Assembly (NCBI GenBank): GCA_009844085.1
Contig: VYCF01000045.1
Coordinates: 53,633-109,099 of the forward strand
Direction of reading: 5' to 3'
Origin: Gammaproteobacteria bacterium
GTDB taxonomy: Bacteria > Pseudomonadota > Gammaproteobacteria > Pseudomonadales > Pseudohongiellaceae
DNA length: 55,467 bases
The notes under the pieces are model-generated. The model was not told where the DNA came from, searched no databases, and saw only the letters and a program-made list of their open reading frames with translations. Every line of letters starts with the position of its first letter. Positions within the stretch are counted from its first letter, which is position 1. This document shows positions 34,089-43,812 of this stretch, piece after piece. The position numbers were made by a program, and so were the translations under genes.

Positions 34089-35123
34089 TCCGAATACAGC
34101 CGCGTCGCGGGCCTGGGCGCGGGCTTCGGCCAGGCCGATCTGTCCTGTCGTGAGCAATTCCGCCAGGCATTGATCGAGGGTGCGCATGCCCAGCGCCGCG
34201 CCGGATTGCATGCAGGAATAGATCTGGGCGACGCGGTCCTCACGCACCAGGTTTCTCACCGCGGTGGTGGCGATCAGAATCTCTCTGGCGGCAACGCGGC
34301 CGCCGCCGGGTTTCTTCAGCAGGGTCTGGGCGATCACGGCCTGCAAGGACTCGGAAAGCTGGGTTCTGACAATGGCCTTCTCGGCGGCGGGAAACACGTC
34401 GATGATGCGATTTACGGTCTTGATCGCCGAAGCCGTATGCAAGGTTGCGAGCACGAGATGGCCCGTTTCGGCCGCGGTCAGCGCCAGGCGAATCGTTTCC
34501 GGGTCGCGCAGTTCGCCGAGCAGGATGACGTCGGGATCTTCGCGCAGGGCCGCGCGCAAGGCAGCGGGGAATCCCCTGGTATGCAGTCTCGCTTCTCTCT
34601 GGGTGACCAGGCAGCGTCTGCTTTCGTGAATGAACTCGATCGGATCTTCGATAGTGAGAATATGGCCTTGGCGATTCCGGTTCACATGATCGACCATGGC
34701 CGCCAGCGTGGTCGACTTGCCCGAGCCCGTCGGCCCGGTGACCACTACCAGGCCGCGCGGCAGTTCGGCGATGCGGGCGATGGAATCGTCCATGCCGAGT
34801 TGCGCAAGCGAAAGCACCTGCGACGGGATTGCGCGAAACACCGCCGCGGCGCCGCCCCGCTGCTGGAACGCGTTGAGCCGGAATCGCCCAAGCTCCGGCG
34901 CCTCGATCGCCAGATCGATTTCCTCGCGGGCGCGGAAGCGTTCGCGTTGTTCGATTTCGAGACATTCCTCGATACAGGTCAATACCTGCGCATCGGTCAG
35001 GGCCGGCAACGTAACGGCGCACAATTCGCCGTCCACCCGCAGCCAGGGCGGAAGCCCGGCGGAAAGATGCAGGTCCGAAGCCCTTCGTTCGACGCACAAT
35101 TCAAGCAATTGCCGCAACTCCAT
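34083..35123 (-). CDS. pilT: Type IV pilus retraction ATPase PilT
   Basis: PilT is the hexameric motor that disassembles type IV pili for twitching and DNA uptake. The 346-residue product has the N-terminal SDLHLSAG motif, Walker A GPTGSGKSTT, Asp box and Walker B region (AALREDPDVILLGELRD), the His box (ATLHTASA) and the C-terminal AVRNLVRED motif. It is divergent from yggS, as in Pseudomonas and relatives. No other pil genes are in the window. Confidence 0.95.
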   Translation of the reverse strand: MELRQLLELCVERRASDLHLSAGLPPWLRVDGELCAVTLPALTDAQVLTCIEECLEIEQRERFRAREEIDLAIEAPELGRFRLNAFQQRGGAAAVFRAIPSQVLSLAQLGMDDSIARIAELPRGLVVVTGPTGSGKSTTLAAMVDHVNRNRQGHILTIEDPIEFIHESRRCLVTQREARLHTRGFPAALRAALREDPDVILLGELRDPETIRLALTAAETGHLVLATLHTASAIKTVNRIIDVFPAAEKAIVRTQLSESLQAVIAQTLLKKPGGGRVAAREILIATTAVRNLVREDRVAQIYSCMQSGAALGMRTLDQCLAELLTTGQIGLAEARAQARDAAVFGL

Positions 35124-35225
35124 TCCGATTCTCCTCCGTGCCCGTCAATGGTGTCCGTAATGGTAGACTTTCCCGGCGAAAACACCCGATTTCGGAATGA
35201 TTCTCCCGAGCGCCGCCGCCATCCC

Positions 35226-35921
35226 GTGACCGACATCGAAACCAGCCTGAACCGTCTTCGCGCCCGTATTCGCGAATGCGAGAGATACCATGGCCGTACT
35301 CCGGGTTCGGTATCCCTGCTCCCGGTCAGCAAGGGTCAGCCGCCGGAAAAAATCGAGCAGGCCTGGCGCCTCGGCATTCGGGATTTCGGCGAGAGTTATC
35401 TGCAGGAAGGCGAGGCCAAGGCAGCGCTGGCCCGGGACCGCGACTGGCGCTGCAACTGGCATTTCATCGGACCTTTGCAATCCAACAAGACCCGCGGCAT
35501 AGCCGCGAACTTCCAGTGGGTGCAAAGCGTCGAACGCGCAAAGATCGCCCGGCGGCTGGACGATCAGCGTCCCGCCGGCCTGCCGCCGCTGAATGTATGC
35601 GTGCAAGTCAATCTGTCGGGCGAAGCCAGCAAATCCGGGGTCCACCCCTCCGAAACCGAAGATCTTTGCCGTGAAATCGCGGCTTTGCCGCGCCTGCGTC
35701 TTCGCGGCCTGATGACGATTCCCGCGCAACTTGCCGATGAATCCGCCCAGCGCGAGGCATTCCGCGCCCTCGCGATCGAATTCCGCCGGCTCCGAGAATC
35801 CTTCCCCGAAATGGATACGCTTTCGATGGGCATGAGCGCGGACTTCGAAGCCGCCATCGCCGAAGGCGCAACAATGATCCGCCTCGGTGAAGCATTGTTC
35901 GGAAAGCGCCCCAGCAGATAA
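35226..35921 (+). CDS. yggS: YggS-family pyridoxal phosphate homeostasis protein
   Basis: A small PLP-binding protein with a single TIM barrel that helps keep free PLP in balance. Motifs: LLPVSKGQPPEKI with the PLP lysine, FGESYLQE, WHFIGPLQSNKT, VQVNLSGEASKSG and LSMGMSADFEAAIAEG. The GTG at 35226 gives 231 residues with the canonical MTDIETSLNRL beginning; an ATG about 65 bases earlier would add non-homologous residues. Followed by proC. Confidence 0.93.
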   Translation: MTDIETSLNRLRARIRECERYHGRTPGSVSLLPVSKGQPPEKIEQAWRLGIRDFGESYLQEGEAKAALARDRDWRCNWHFIGPLQSNKTRGIAANFQWVQSVERAKIARRLDDQRPAGLPPLNVCVQVNLSGEASKSGVHPSETEDLCREIAALPRLRLRGLMTIPAQLADESAQREAFRALAIEFRRLRESFPEMDTLSMGMSADFEAAIAEGATMIRLGEALFGKRPSR

Positions 35922-35966
35922 TCAGATAGAATGGCCCGACTTCGTTATACGGTCGGGAGGGACGCC

Positions 35967-36785
35967 GTGACGGCGCAGAATATCGGATTCATAGGCAGCG
36001 GCAACATGGCCCGCAGTCTCGTGCTTGGCTTGCTCGCCAACGGCCGGAATCCCGCGCACATCCACGCCGCCGATATCGATGCCGAGAAGGTTGAGAAGCT
36101 CGCGAGCGAACATGGCGTCAATGCCGCGGACCATGACCGGATCGGGCAGGTCTGCGGTCTCATCGTGCTTGCCGTAAAACCGCAATCCATGGCCGAAGCC
36201 TGCGCTTCCCTGCGGCCCTCGCTGGCTGGCCGCGCTCCTGTTGTCATGTCGCTGGCGGCCGGCGTAACGCTGACCCGCATCGAAGAACTGCTCGGCTCCG
36301 GGCTCGCGCTAGTGCGCTGCATGCCCAACACGCCGTCCCTTGTCGGCGCCGGCGCCGCCGGCCTGTTCGCCAATGATCATGCAAGCGCGGATCAGAAGCA
36401 GGACATCGAGGATCTGATGAATTCCACGGGCGTCTGCGCCTGGTGCGAGCGCGAATCGGACCTCGACACCATCACCGCGCTTTCCGGCTCGGGTCCGGCC
36501 TACTTCTTTCTATTCATGGAAGCCATGCAGAACGCCGCCTGCGGTCTCGGTCTCGAACGCGGTCTGGCCGAAAGACTGACCGGCCAGACCGCTCTCGGCG
36601 CGGCGGAACTCGCCCGGGCCAGTGAGCAGGGACTGGCCGAGTTGCGCGCTCAGGTTACATCCCCCGGCGGCACCACCGAAGCCGCAATCGCCCGCTTCGA
36701 ACAAGGCGGCTTGCGGCAACTTGTCGACGAGGCCATTGCCTGCGCGACCGAGCGTGCGCGCGAACTGGCCCGGGAAAACGGATAA
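35967..36785 (+). CDS. proC: Pyrroline-5-carboxylate reductase ProC
   Basis: ProC makes proline from pyrroline-5-carboxylate with NAD(P)H. The Rossmann motif IGFIGSGNMARSL opens the protein; ALSGSGPAYFF and VTSPGGTTEAAI are conserved family blocks. The GTG at 35967 follows GGGAGG at good spacing, giving 272 residues; the ATG at 35931 has no such site. It sits between yggS and yggT, the standard order. Confidence 0.95.
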   Translation: MTAQNIGFIGSGNMARSLVLGLLANGRNPAHIHAADIDAEKVEKLASEHGVNAADHDRIGQVCGLIVLAVKPQSMAEACASLRPSLAGRAPVVMSLAAGVTLTRIEELLGSGLALVRCMPNTPSLVGAGAAGLFANDHASADQKQDIEDLMNSTGVCAWCERESDLDTITALSGSGPAYFFLFMEAMQNAACGLGLERGLAERLTGQTALGAAELARASEQGLAELRAQVTSPGGTTEAAIARFEQGGLRQLVDEAIACATERARELARENG

Positions 36786-36794
36786 GGAGTCGGG

Positions 36795-37379
36795 ATGAAT
36801 CCATTGGCCGAAGTCTTCAACGTGCTCGGCGGACTCTTTCTGCTGGCGATCCTGCTGCGATTTCTGCTGCAACTCGCGCGGGCGGATTTCTATAACCCCG
36901 TGTCCCAGGCGGTGGTGCGGGTCACCGATCCCATGGTGCGGGTTTTCCGCACCTTCGTTCCCGGTTACCGCAACGTCGACTTCGCCGCTCTCGTGTTGGC
37001 CTTCGTCGTCGAAGGCATCGCCATATACGTTTTGATCCTGTTGTATGGAGGCAGTCTCCCGGGTGTCGGATTCCTGGTCACGTGGTCGATATTGGGCGTG
37101 GTGTATTTCATCATCAATATCTATTGGTACGCGATCATCGCGTCCATCATCATGTCCTTCGTCATGCTTTTTTCCGGCAGCATGAACCCGCATCCGATCC
37201 TGCTGCTGGTCTGGCAATTGACCGATCCCGTGATGGCGCCTTTCAGGAAGATCATTCCACCCATGGGCGGCCTGGATTTCTCGCCCATTTTCGTTTTCAT
37301 CCTGTTGCGGTTTATCCTGAATTTCCTGAATCAGAATTTTGCGTCGCAACAGGTTTCGCTCGTCGTGATCGGCATTTGA
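36795..37379 (+). CDS. yggT: YggT family membrane protein
   Basis: A 194-residue integral membrane protein made of two repeated YGGT units (FLLAILLRFLLQLARADFYNP and a second copy from about 100: HPILLLVWQLTDPVMAPFRK). The family has no settled function, with hints toward osmotic or division roles. AAGGAG lies before the ATG. It is co-oriented with proC and metX. Confidence 0.92.
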   Translation: MNPLAEVFNVLGGLFLLAILLRFLLQLARADFYNPVSQAVVRVTDPMVRVFRTFVPGYRNVDFAALVLAFVVEGIAIYVLILLYGGSLPGVGFLVTWSILGVVYFIINIYWYAIIASIIMSFVMLFSGSMNPHPILLLVWQLTDPVMAPFRKIIPPMGGLDFSPIFVFILLRFILNFLNQNFASQQVSLVVIGI

Positions 37380-37435
37380 CGGAATTTGACCGAGGCCCGG
37401 AAGGCCGCGCAGGTCACCCGTGACAACAGGCAGCC

Positions 37436-38635
37436 ATGAACAAGGAAAACGATCAGAACAGCGTCGGCCTGGTTGAGCCGCAACGCTATCGTTTCTACGA
37501 CCCGCTGATCCTGCGCAGCGGCAAGGAACTGCCTGCCTACGAATTGATGGTGGAAACCTATGGCGAATTGAACGCGGACCGTTCCAACGCCGTGCTGATC
37601 TGCCACGCGCTCAGCGGCGATCATCACGCCGCCGGCTACCATAATGAGGACGATCGCAAACCGGGCTGGTGGGATACCTGCATCGGTCCGGGAAAGGCGA
37701 TCGACACCGACCTGTTTCATGTGGTGTGCCTGAACAATCTCGGCGGCTGCGGCGGCAGTACCGGCCCGGTTTCGCTCAATCCCGAAACCGGCAAGCATTA
37801 CGGGCCGGATTTTCCCATCATCACCGTACGCGATTGGGTCAACAGCCAGGTCCAGCTGATGGATCGGCTGGGAATCGAAAAATGGGCGGCGGTGATCGGC
37901 GGCAGCCTCGGCGGCATGCAAGTGCTGCGCTGGGCCATCAGCTATCCCGAACGATTGCATCATGCCGTCGCCATAGCCGCGGCGCCCAAGCTTTCGGCGC
38001 AGAACATCGCATTCAACGAAGTGGCGCGGCAGTCGATCACCAACGATCCGGATTTCCACGACGGGCACTACCTCGAGCACGGCGTCCATCCCAAGCACGG
38101 GCTGATGCTCGCGCGGATGGTCGGGCATATCACCTATCTTTCCGATTCGGCCATGCGCGCCAAGTTCGGCAAGGCCGTCGAGGGCCTGCAGAGCCAGAAA
38201 GGCAATTTCGGCCGCGACCTGCGAACCGGCTCGCTGAGTTTCGGTTTCAACGTCGATTTCGAAGTGGAAAGCTATCTGCGTTACCAGGGCGAGCAGTTCT
38301 CGGAAAAATTCGACGCCAACACATACCTGCTGATGACCAAGGCGCTCGATTATTTCGACCCGTCGGTCGACTACGAAGGCGATCTTTCGCGCGCGTTCGC
38401 GAAATCCGGCTGCAGGTTCCTGCTCGTTTCCTTCAGCACCGACTGGCGTTTCCCCCCGGACCGCTCGCGCGAACTCGTCGACCAGTTGCTCAGGGCCGGC
38501 AAACAGGTGAGCTACCTGGAAATCGAGGCGGATCAGGGACACGACGCTTTCCTTCTGCCGATACCGCGCTACGTGAATGCGCTTTCCGCCTATCTCGGCA
38601 ACGCGCATCGGGAGATTTGCGGCGATGCGTCCTGA
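37436..38635 (+). CDS. metX: Homoserine O-acyltransferase MetX (probably succinyl-type)
   Basis: MetX activates homoserine for methionine synthesis. The alpha/beta-hydrolase triad is visible: Ser in GGSLGGMQ, Asp in FSTDWRFPP, and His in DQGHDAF. The closely similar Pseudomonas enzyme, which also neighbours metW, is annotated as a succinyltransferase, so succinyl-CoA is the likelier donor; the sequence alone does not settle this. Length 399 residues is normal. The metW start overlaps its last 11 bases. Confidence 0.93.
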   Translation: MNKENDQNSVGLVEPQRYRFYDPLILRSGKELPAYELMVETYGELNADRSNAVLICHALSGDHHAAGYHNEDDRKPGWWDTCIGPGKAIDTDLFHVVCLNNLGGCGGSTGPVSLNPETGKHYGPDFPIITVRDWVNSQVQLMDRLGIEKWAAVIGGSLGGMQVLRWAISYPERLHHAVAIAAAPKLSAQNIAFNEVARQSITNDPDFHDGHYLEHGVHPKHGLMLARMVGHITYLSDSAMRAKFGKAVEGLQSQKGNFGRDLRTGSLSFGFNVDFEVESYLRYQGEQFSEKFDANTYLLMTKALDYFDPSVDYEGDLSRAFAKSGCRFLLVSFSTDWRFPPDRSRELVDQLLRAGKQVSYLEIEADQGHDAFLLPIPRYVNALSAYLGNAHREICGDAS

Positions 38636-39224
38636 TCAGGAAATCATTCAGCGCTGGATCGAACCCGGCAGCCGGGTGCTCGACCTGGGCTGCGGCGACG
38701 GCGCCTTGCTCGCTTACCTGCAAAGGGAAAAAGGCGTTCACGCCGTCGGACTCGAGATCGATCCGCAAAATATCGAACAATGCCTGGCCTCCGGCGTGGC
38801 GGTGATTGAACAGAATCTGAACCAGGGCCTGTCGAATTTCGAAACTGGAAGCTTCGATACGGTGCTGCTCGCCCAGACCTTGCAAGCGCTCGCCAATCCG
38901 GCCGAACTCGTGCAGGAGATGTTGCGCATCGGCAAGAACGGCATCGTCACCTTTCCGAATTTCGGCAACTGGCGCAGCCGGCTCGACCTGTTGCTGAGAG
39001 GCCGCATGCCGGTATCCGAATTCATGCCGCATCAATGGTACGACACGCCCAACATCCATTTCTGCACGGTAAGGGATTTCGACGTGCTTTGCCGGGACGC
39101 GAACATCGACGTGCTTGCGCGCACCGTGGTCAATTCCCGTCACGAAGGCAGTTGGGCGATGAAGGCCTGGCCGAATTTTCTCGGCGAAGTCGCTATTTAT
39201 CACCTGACCCGAGAGCCGGCGTAA
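38625..39224 (+). CDS. metW: MetW, SAM-methyltransferase-fold partner of MetX
   Basis: MetW accompanies metX in most proteobacteria and is thought to help or control homoserine acylation; a chemical role is not established. The 199-residue product has the SAM-fold motif [12 protein letters not shown], then [19 protein letters not shown] and [12 protein letters not shown]. The ATG at 38625 lies inside the end of metX, and its stop abuts rdgB. Confidence 0.93.
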   Translation: MRPDQEIIQRWIEPGSRVLDLGCGDGALLAYLQREKGVHAVGLEIDPQNIEQCLASGVAVIEQNLNQGLSNFETGSFDTVLLAQTLQALANPAELVQEMLRIGKNGIVTFPNFGNWRSRLDLLLRGRMPVSEFMPHQWYDTPNIHFCTVRDFDVLCRDANIDVLARTVVNSRHEGSWAMKAWPNFLGEVAIYHLTREPA

Positions 39225-39827
39225 ATGTCCAGAATCGTGCTTGCCAGCGCCAACCAGGCCAAATTGCAGGAAATGCGTGCGCTGCTGGCGGACAAGCAGG
39301 TCGAATTGCTGTCCCAGGACGAGTTCGGCGTCGATGCCGCGGATGAAACCGGCCTGAGTTTCGTCGAGAACGCGATAATCAAGGCAAGGCACGCCTGCCG
39401 GGAGACCGGACTGGCCGCCATCGCCGATGATTCGGGTCTTGAAGTCGATGCCCTGGACGGAGCGCCGGGTATCTATTCCGCGCGTTACGCCGACTGCGAG
39501 GGGCCTGGGGCGGACGAGGAAAACAACCTCAAGTTGCTGTCCGAACTGGAGCAGGCGCCTGAAGGCGAACGCAGCGCGCGCTTTCAATGCGCCATCGTAC
39601 TGATGCGGCATGTCGCCGATCCGATGCCCCTGGTCTGTCAGGGCGCCTGGGAAGGGAGGATCTTGTTCAGCCCCCGGGGCGAGAACGGCTTCGGCTATGA
39701 CCCGCTGTTTTTCGTCCCCGGCGAGAATTGCACTTCCGCGGAATTGCCGCCTGCGCGGAAGAACGCCCTGAGTCATCGCGCACAGGCGATCGGCAAACTA
39801 CTGTCATGCTGGAACTACCCCCATTAG
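39225..39827 (+). CDS. rdgB: dITP/XTP pyrophosphatase RdgB (HAM1)
   Basis: RdgB hydrolyses non-canonical purine triphosphates to keep them out of DNA. Motifs: [55 protein letters not shown] and ALSHRAQA. Length 200 residues is normal. It begins on the base after the metW stop and overlaps the hemW start by 22 bases. Confidence 0.95.
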   Translation: MSRIVLASANQAKLQEMRALLADKQVELLSQDEFGVDAADETGLSFVENAIIKARHACRETGLAAIADDSGLEVDALDGAPGIYSARYADCEGPGADEENNLKLLSELEQAPEGERSARFQCAIVLMRHVADPMPLVCQGAWEGRILFSPRGENGFGYDPLFFVPGENCTSAELPPARKNALSHRAQAIGKLLSCWNYPH

Positions 39828-40972
39828 GGCTGTACGTCCACATCCCCTGGTGCGTACGCAAGTGCCCCTATTGCGATTTCAATTCGCATGAACGGCCGGA
39901 CGGCGGCATACCTGAAGCGGAATACGTCAAAGCGCTTTGTACGGAGATCGACCAGACTCCGGGCGCTCTGACGTCGGTGCAAGAGTCTGGCTCACCTGAA
40001 GACAACAGGTTGATTGAAACAGTCTTCTTCGGCGGGGGAACGCCGAGCCTTTTTCAGGCGGATTCCTTTGCTCGGTTGCTTGCGCGCTTGGGAGAGCGCG
40101 AATTCCTGGCGCCCGAAGCGGAGATCACCCTCGAAGCCAATCCGGGGACTGCCGAAGCGGGGCGGTTTGCGGGGTACCGCGGCGCGGGAATCAATCGGCT
40201 CTCCATCGGGGCGCAAAGTTTCGATGACGATGCCCTGGTCAGGCTTGGCCGCATCCACAGCGGCGCCGATGCCCGCAGCGCCTTCGCCATGGCGCGGGAG
40301 GCGGACTTTGACAATATCAATCTTGACCTGATGTTCGGCCTGCCGGAACAAAGTCAGGGCCAGGCGCTGCAGGACCTCGAAACTGCCATTGCCCTGGGAC
40401 CGGAACACATCTCCTGGTATCAGCTCACCCTTGAGCCCAACACGGTGTTCTGGCGCCGGCCGCCGCCTCTTCCGACCGCCAGCCTCATCGACACCATTCA
40501 GGACGCGGGAATCAAAATGCTCGAGAGCGCGGGATATGAGCGTTACGAAGTTTCGGCCTTCTCACGGCCAGGGAAACAGTGCCGCCACAATCTCAATTAC
40601 TGGCGCTTCGGAGATTATCTCGGCGTCGGCGCCGGAGCCCATGGCAAGTTGACCGATCCTGGCTCCGACCGGATTCTTCGAACGCGCAAGACGCGGCAGC
40701 CCAGGCACTTTCTGGCGCCCGGCGATCACACCGCCGCCTCGGAAGTACATCGGCGCGAGCGGCCGCTGGAATTTCTCATGAATGCCTTGCGCCTGCGGGA
40801 GGGCTTCGGCGCGGACGATTTCGAAAGCCGCACGGGGATTGCTTTCGGCGCAGTCGAGGAGAAGCTAAAATGCCTCGCTACCCGGGAATTGCTGGAATTG
40901 AACGGACGGTTCGTACGCCCCACACGTCGGGGTTATCGCTTGCTGGACAGCATTTTGGGAGAGTTCGCGTGA
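39806..40972 (+). CDS. hemW: Radical SAM heme chaperone HemW
   Basis: HemW is a radical SAM protein that handles heme delivery; it was long mistaken for coproporphyrinogen oxidase HemN. The cluster motif CVRKCPYC is near residue 17, followed by [26 protein letters not shown] and DLMFGLP. From the ATG at 39806 the product is 388 residues, the family norm. The stop overlaps the next gene as GTGA. Confidence 0.93.
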   Translation: MLELPPLGLYVHIPWCVRKCPYCDFNSHERPDGGIPEAEYVKALCTEIDQTPGALTSVQESGSPEDNRLIETVFFGGGTPSLFQADSFARLLARLGEREFLAPEAEITLEANPGTAEAGRFAGYRGAGINRLSIGAQSFDDDALVRLGRIHSGADARSAFAMAREADFDNINLDLMFGLPEQSQGQALQDLETAIALGPEHISWYQLTLEPNTVFWRRPPPLPTASLIDTIQDAGIKMLESAGYERYEVSAFSRPGKQCRHNLNYWRFGDYLGVGAGAHGKLTDPGSDRILRTRKTRQPRHFLAPGDHTAASEVHRRERPLEFLMNALRLREGFGADDFESRTGIAFGAVEEKLKCLATRELLELNGRFVRPTRRGYRLLDSILGEFA

Positions 40973-41331
40973 ACAAGCCTTTGAACAAGATGAACTGCGA
41001 GCCTTGCCGTTTCGGCGGACGGCCGGTGACCGACGCGGAAGCCCGCGAAATGCTTATCAAGATTCCCGCGTGGCGGCGGGAAACCCGGAAAGGAGTGAAG
41101 AGACTGTTGCGCGAATTCAGTTTCATCGGCTTCGATGACGCCTTCGAGTTTTCCGGACGCATTGCCGACCTCGCGCGGGAACAGGATCATCATCCGACCA
41201 TGCTGGTCGAATACGGCAAGGTCACGATCCGCTGGTGGACGCACAAGATCAATGGTCTGCATATGAACGATTTCATCATGGCGGCCAAGACCGACGACAT
41301 CTTCAGGGAAATGGCTGAAGTCCGGAACTGA
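40969..41331 (+). CDS. phhB: Pterin-4a-carbinolamine dehydratase
   Basis: This enzyme regenerates the pterin cofactor used by phenylalanine hydroxylase. The signature EQDHHPTMLVEYGKVTIRWW followed by TH is clear. The start is a GTG after GGGAGAG that overlaps the hemW stop; the product is 120 residues. phhA is not in the window, so the partner hydroxylase is elsewhere or the protein serves another pterin role. Confidence 0.9.
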   Translation: MNKPLNKMNCEPCRFGGRPVTDAEAREMLIKIPAWRRETRKGVKRLLREFSFIGFDDAFEFSGRIADLAREQDHHPTMLVEYGKVTIRWWTHKINGLHMNDFIMAAKTDDIFREMAEVRN

Positions 41332-41333
41332 GC

Positions 41334-42509
41334 ATGCCCGTAAACGCCCTTGCAAAAACCCGGGGGCTGCTGCCGGATCTCGGCAGACTGATCGGCCTCG
41401 CGAGCGTCAGTTCAAGCAATCCCGGAATCGACATGAGCAACAGGCCTGTCATCGATTTCCTGGCGGAACGGCTTGAAGAACTTGGCTTCGCCTGCGAAGT
41501 GGTGGCTTCGCCTTCCAGGACGGGCAACGGCAAGTTCAATCTCATCGCGACTTACGGCAGCGGACCGGGTGGGATCGTACTTGCCGGCCACACCGACACC
41601 GTACCGCACGACGAACAACTCTGGAGCGCCGATCCGCTGCGCTTGAGCGAGCGCGACGGCCGCCTCTACGGGCTCGGCGTTACCGACATGAAAGGATTTT
41701 TCCCCATTGCCATCGAAGCGGTCCGCCCGCTGCTCGATCAGGAATTTCGCGAACCGCTGATCATCCTCGCCACCGCCGATGAGGAAACTTCCATGCAAGG
41801 CGCCAGGACACTGGCGGAAATGGGCCGGCCGCGAGCCCGCTCGGCGATTATCGGCGAACCGACCGGCATGCGGCCGATTCGAAGTCACAAGGGCATCATG
41901 ATGGAATCGGTGCGGATTCTGGGCAGCAGCGGTCACTCCTCGGATCCCGGCCTCGGCCGCAACGCGCTCGACGCCATGCATCTAGTCATAGCCGACCTGA
42001 TCGACTTCCGCCGCGAATTGCGCGACCGCTACCAAAGCGACTTGTTCGAGATTCCCTCGCCGACCCTGAATCTCGGCGTAATCCACGGCGGCGACAACCC
42101 CAACCGGATTTGCGGCCATTGCGAGTTGCAGTTCGATATCCGCCTGATGCCGGGCATGCATATCGAAAGCCTCCGCGAAGAGATTCGCCAACGTGTGGAT
42201 AGTGTGACGGCGCCATTGCAGATCGAGGCCGAACTCGTGCCGCTGTTTCCGGGAACGCCGGCATTCTTCGCCCGCGAACAAAGCGCCTTGCTGAAAGCCG
42301 CGGAAAAACTGACCGGCCACGATGGCGCCTGCGTGGCGTTCGGCACCGAAGCGCCCTTCCTGCAGGAACTCGGCATGGACACGATCGTGCTCGGTCCCGG
42401 CAATATCGATCAGGCCCACCAACCCGACGAATACCTGTCGATGGACATGATCGGGCCCTGCATCAAGGTATTGCGCGAACTGGTAGGTCAACACTGTTTG
42501 CGGGCATGA
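41334..42509 (+). CDS. argE: Acetylornithine deacetylase ArgE (M20 family)
   Basis: ArgE removes acetate from N-acetylornithine in the linear arginine pathway. The M20 zinc sites are visible in LAGHTDTVP, GLGVTDMKGF, TADEETSMQGA and the C-terminal FGTEAPFLQELG. Length 391 residues is normal. It lies directly before argA, so both acetyl-cycle enzymes come from one transcript. Confidence 0.92.
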   Translation: MPVNALAKTRGLLPDLGRLIGLASVSSSNPGIDMSNRPVIDFLAERLEELGFACEVVASPSRTGNGKFNLIATYGSGPGGIVLAGHTDTVPHDEQLWSADPLRLSERDGRLYGLGVTDMKGFFPIAIEAVRPLLDQEFREPLIILATADEETSMQGARTLAEMGRPRARSAIIGEPTGMRPIRSHKGIMMESVRILGSSGHSSDPGLGRNALDAMHLVIADLIDFRRELRDRYQSDLFEIPSPTLNLGVIHGGDNPNRICGHCELQFDIRLMPGMHIESLREEIRQRVDSVTAPLQIEAELVPLFPGTPAFFAREQSALLKAAEKLTGHDGACVAFGTEAPFLQELGMDTIVLGPGNIDQAHQPDEYLSMDMIGPCIKVLRELVGQHCLRA

Positions 42510-42513
42510 AGCA

Positions 42514-43812
42514 ATGAAGGACGGCGACCAGACGATCGAGTTGTTCCGCTCGGCAGCGGCGTATATCAACGCCCACCGCGGCAGGACGTTCGTTATATTG
42601 CTGCATGGCGAGGCGCTTGCTTCCCCCAATCTGCCGAACATCGTCTTCGATCTGAGCCTGTTGCACAGTCTCGGCGTGCGCATGGCGCTCGTGCATGGAA
42701 CGGAGGAGTCCGAGGCGGAAATTGCAGCCGGCGGTTCGCTGCCGGTTACCGACGCCGCGGCCATGGCGCACATCCGGCAACAGGCCGGCGGCATCGGCAT
42801 CGAACTCGAGGCCATGTTCTCCCAGGGCACGAGCAAGTCTCCCATGCATGGAGCCGACATCGGCGTGCGCCGGGGCAATTTCGTCAGCGCAAGACCGGCC
42901 GGCGTCGTCGATGGCCTCGATCTGCAATACACCGGCAAGGTCAGAAAGATCAGCGACGAGGCCATCGGCCGGGAACTCGCGCAAGACAAGATCGTGCTGC
43001 TCCCGAGCCTTGGCTATTCGATCACGGGAGAAGTCTTCAATCTGCAGCCCGGCGAGGTTGCGACGGAGACCGCCAGGGCGCTAGGGGCGGACAAGCTCAT
43101 TCTGTTCGTTCCCGGCGACGGGGTGAGCGGGGAAGACGGTGCGGTCATTCCGACCTTGAGCATGGCCGAAGGCGAACGATACCTGGGCCGGCTGCTGGCA
43201 AGAGACGATGTCGAGTCTCGTTGCGCCGGCCTCGCATTGCAGGCTGCCTTGCGCGCCAGCCGGGCGGGTATTCACCGTTGTCATCTGATCAGTTGCAGGC
43301 AGAACGGCGCGCTATTGCAGGAACTTTTCACGCGCGAAGGCAGCGGCAGCCTGCTCAGCCGAGATGATGCACACCTGTTGCGGCAAGCGGAATTGTCCGA
43401 CGTGCCGGGGATTCTGCAATTGATTGCGCCACTGGAAGAAGAGGGCTCGCTGGTGCGCCGTTCCCGCGAACTGCTCGAAAACGAAATCGGCAACTTCAAC
43501 ATCGTCGAATGGGAAGATACCCTGATCGCCTGCGCCGCCTTGTATCCGGTAAACAGCCGATTCGGCGAAATCGCCTGCATCGCCATCGACTCCCGGCATC
43601 GAAACCGGGGCTTCGGCGAACGCCTGCTCGCCAGTCTCGAGGAACAGGCGCGGGATGCGGGAATGAAGGTCCTGCTGGCCTTGACGACGAGCGCGGACCA
43701 CTGGTTCCGGCGTCACGGATTCGAAGAGTCCGGTCTCGAGGATCTTCCGGCCGAGCGCCGCGAGTTCTATAACCTTCAGCGCAATTCCAAGATCCTGAGC
43801 AAGGAATTGTGA
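42514..43812 (+). CDS. argA: N-acetylglutamate synthase ArgA
   Basis: ArgA makes N-acetylglutamate, the first step of arginine synthesis. An amino-acid-kinase-like N-terminal domain (FVILLHGEAL, LVHGTEESEAEI) carries arginine feedback in this family, and a GNAT domain follows (IACIAIDSRHRNRGFGERLL). Length 432 residues is normal. The stop overlaps the GTG of the next gene, a TonB receptor, as GTGA. Confidence 0.93.
   Translation: MKDGDQTIELFRSAAAYINAHRGRTFVILLHGEALASPNLPNIVFDLSLLHSLGVRMALVHGTEESEAEIAAGGSLPVTDAAAMAHIRQQAGGIGIELEAMFSQGTSKSPMHGADIGVRRGNFVSARPAGVVDGLDLQYTGKVRKISDEAIGRELAQDKIVLLPSLGYSITGEVFNLQPGEVATETARALGADKLILFVPGDGVSGEDGAVIPTLSMAEGERYLGRLLARDDVESRCAGLALQAALRASRAGIHRCHLISCRQNGALLQELFTREGSGSLLSRDDAHLLRQAELSDVPGILQLIAPLEEEGSLVRRSRELLENEIGNFNIVEWEDTLIACAALYPVNSRFGEIACIAIDSRHRNRGFGERLLASLEEQARDAGMKVLLALTTSADHWFRRHGFEESGLEDLPAERREFYNLQRNSKILSKEL

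Noticed and set aside
34170..35225. Plus-strand frame running into yggS
   Set aside because: It is antisense to pilT; YggS homology begins only at GTG 35226.
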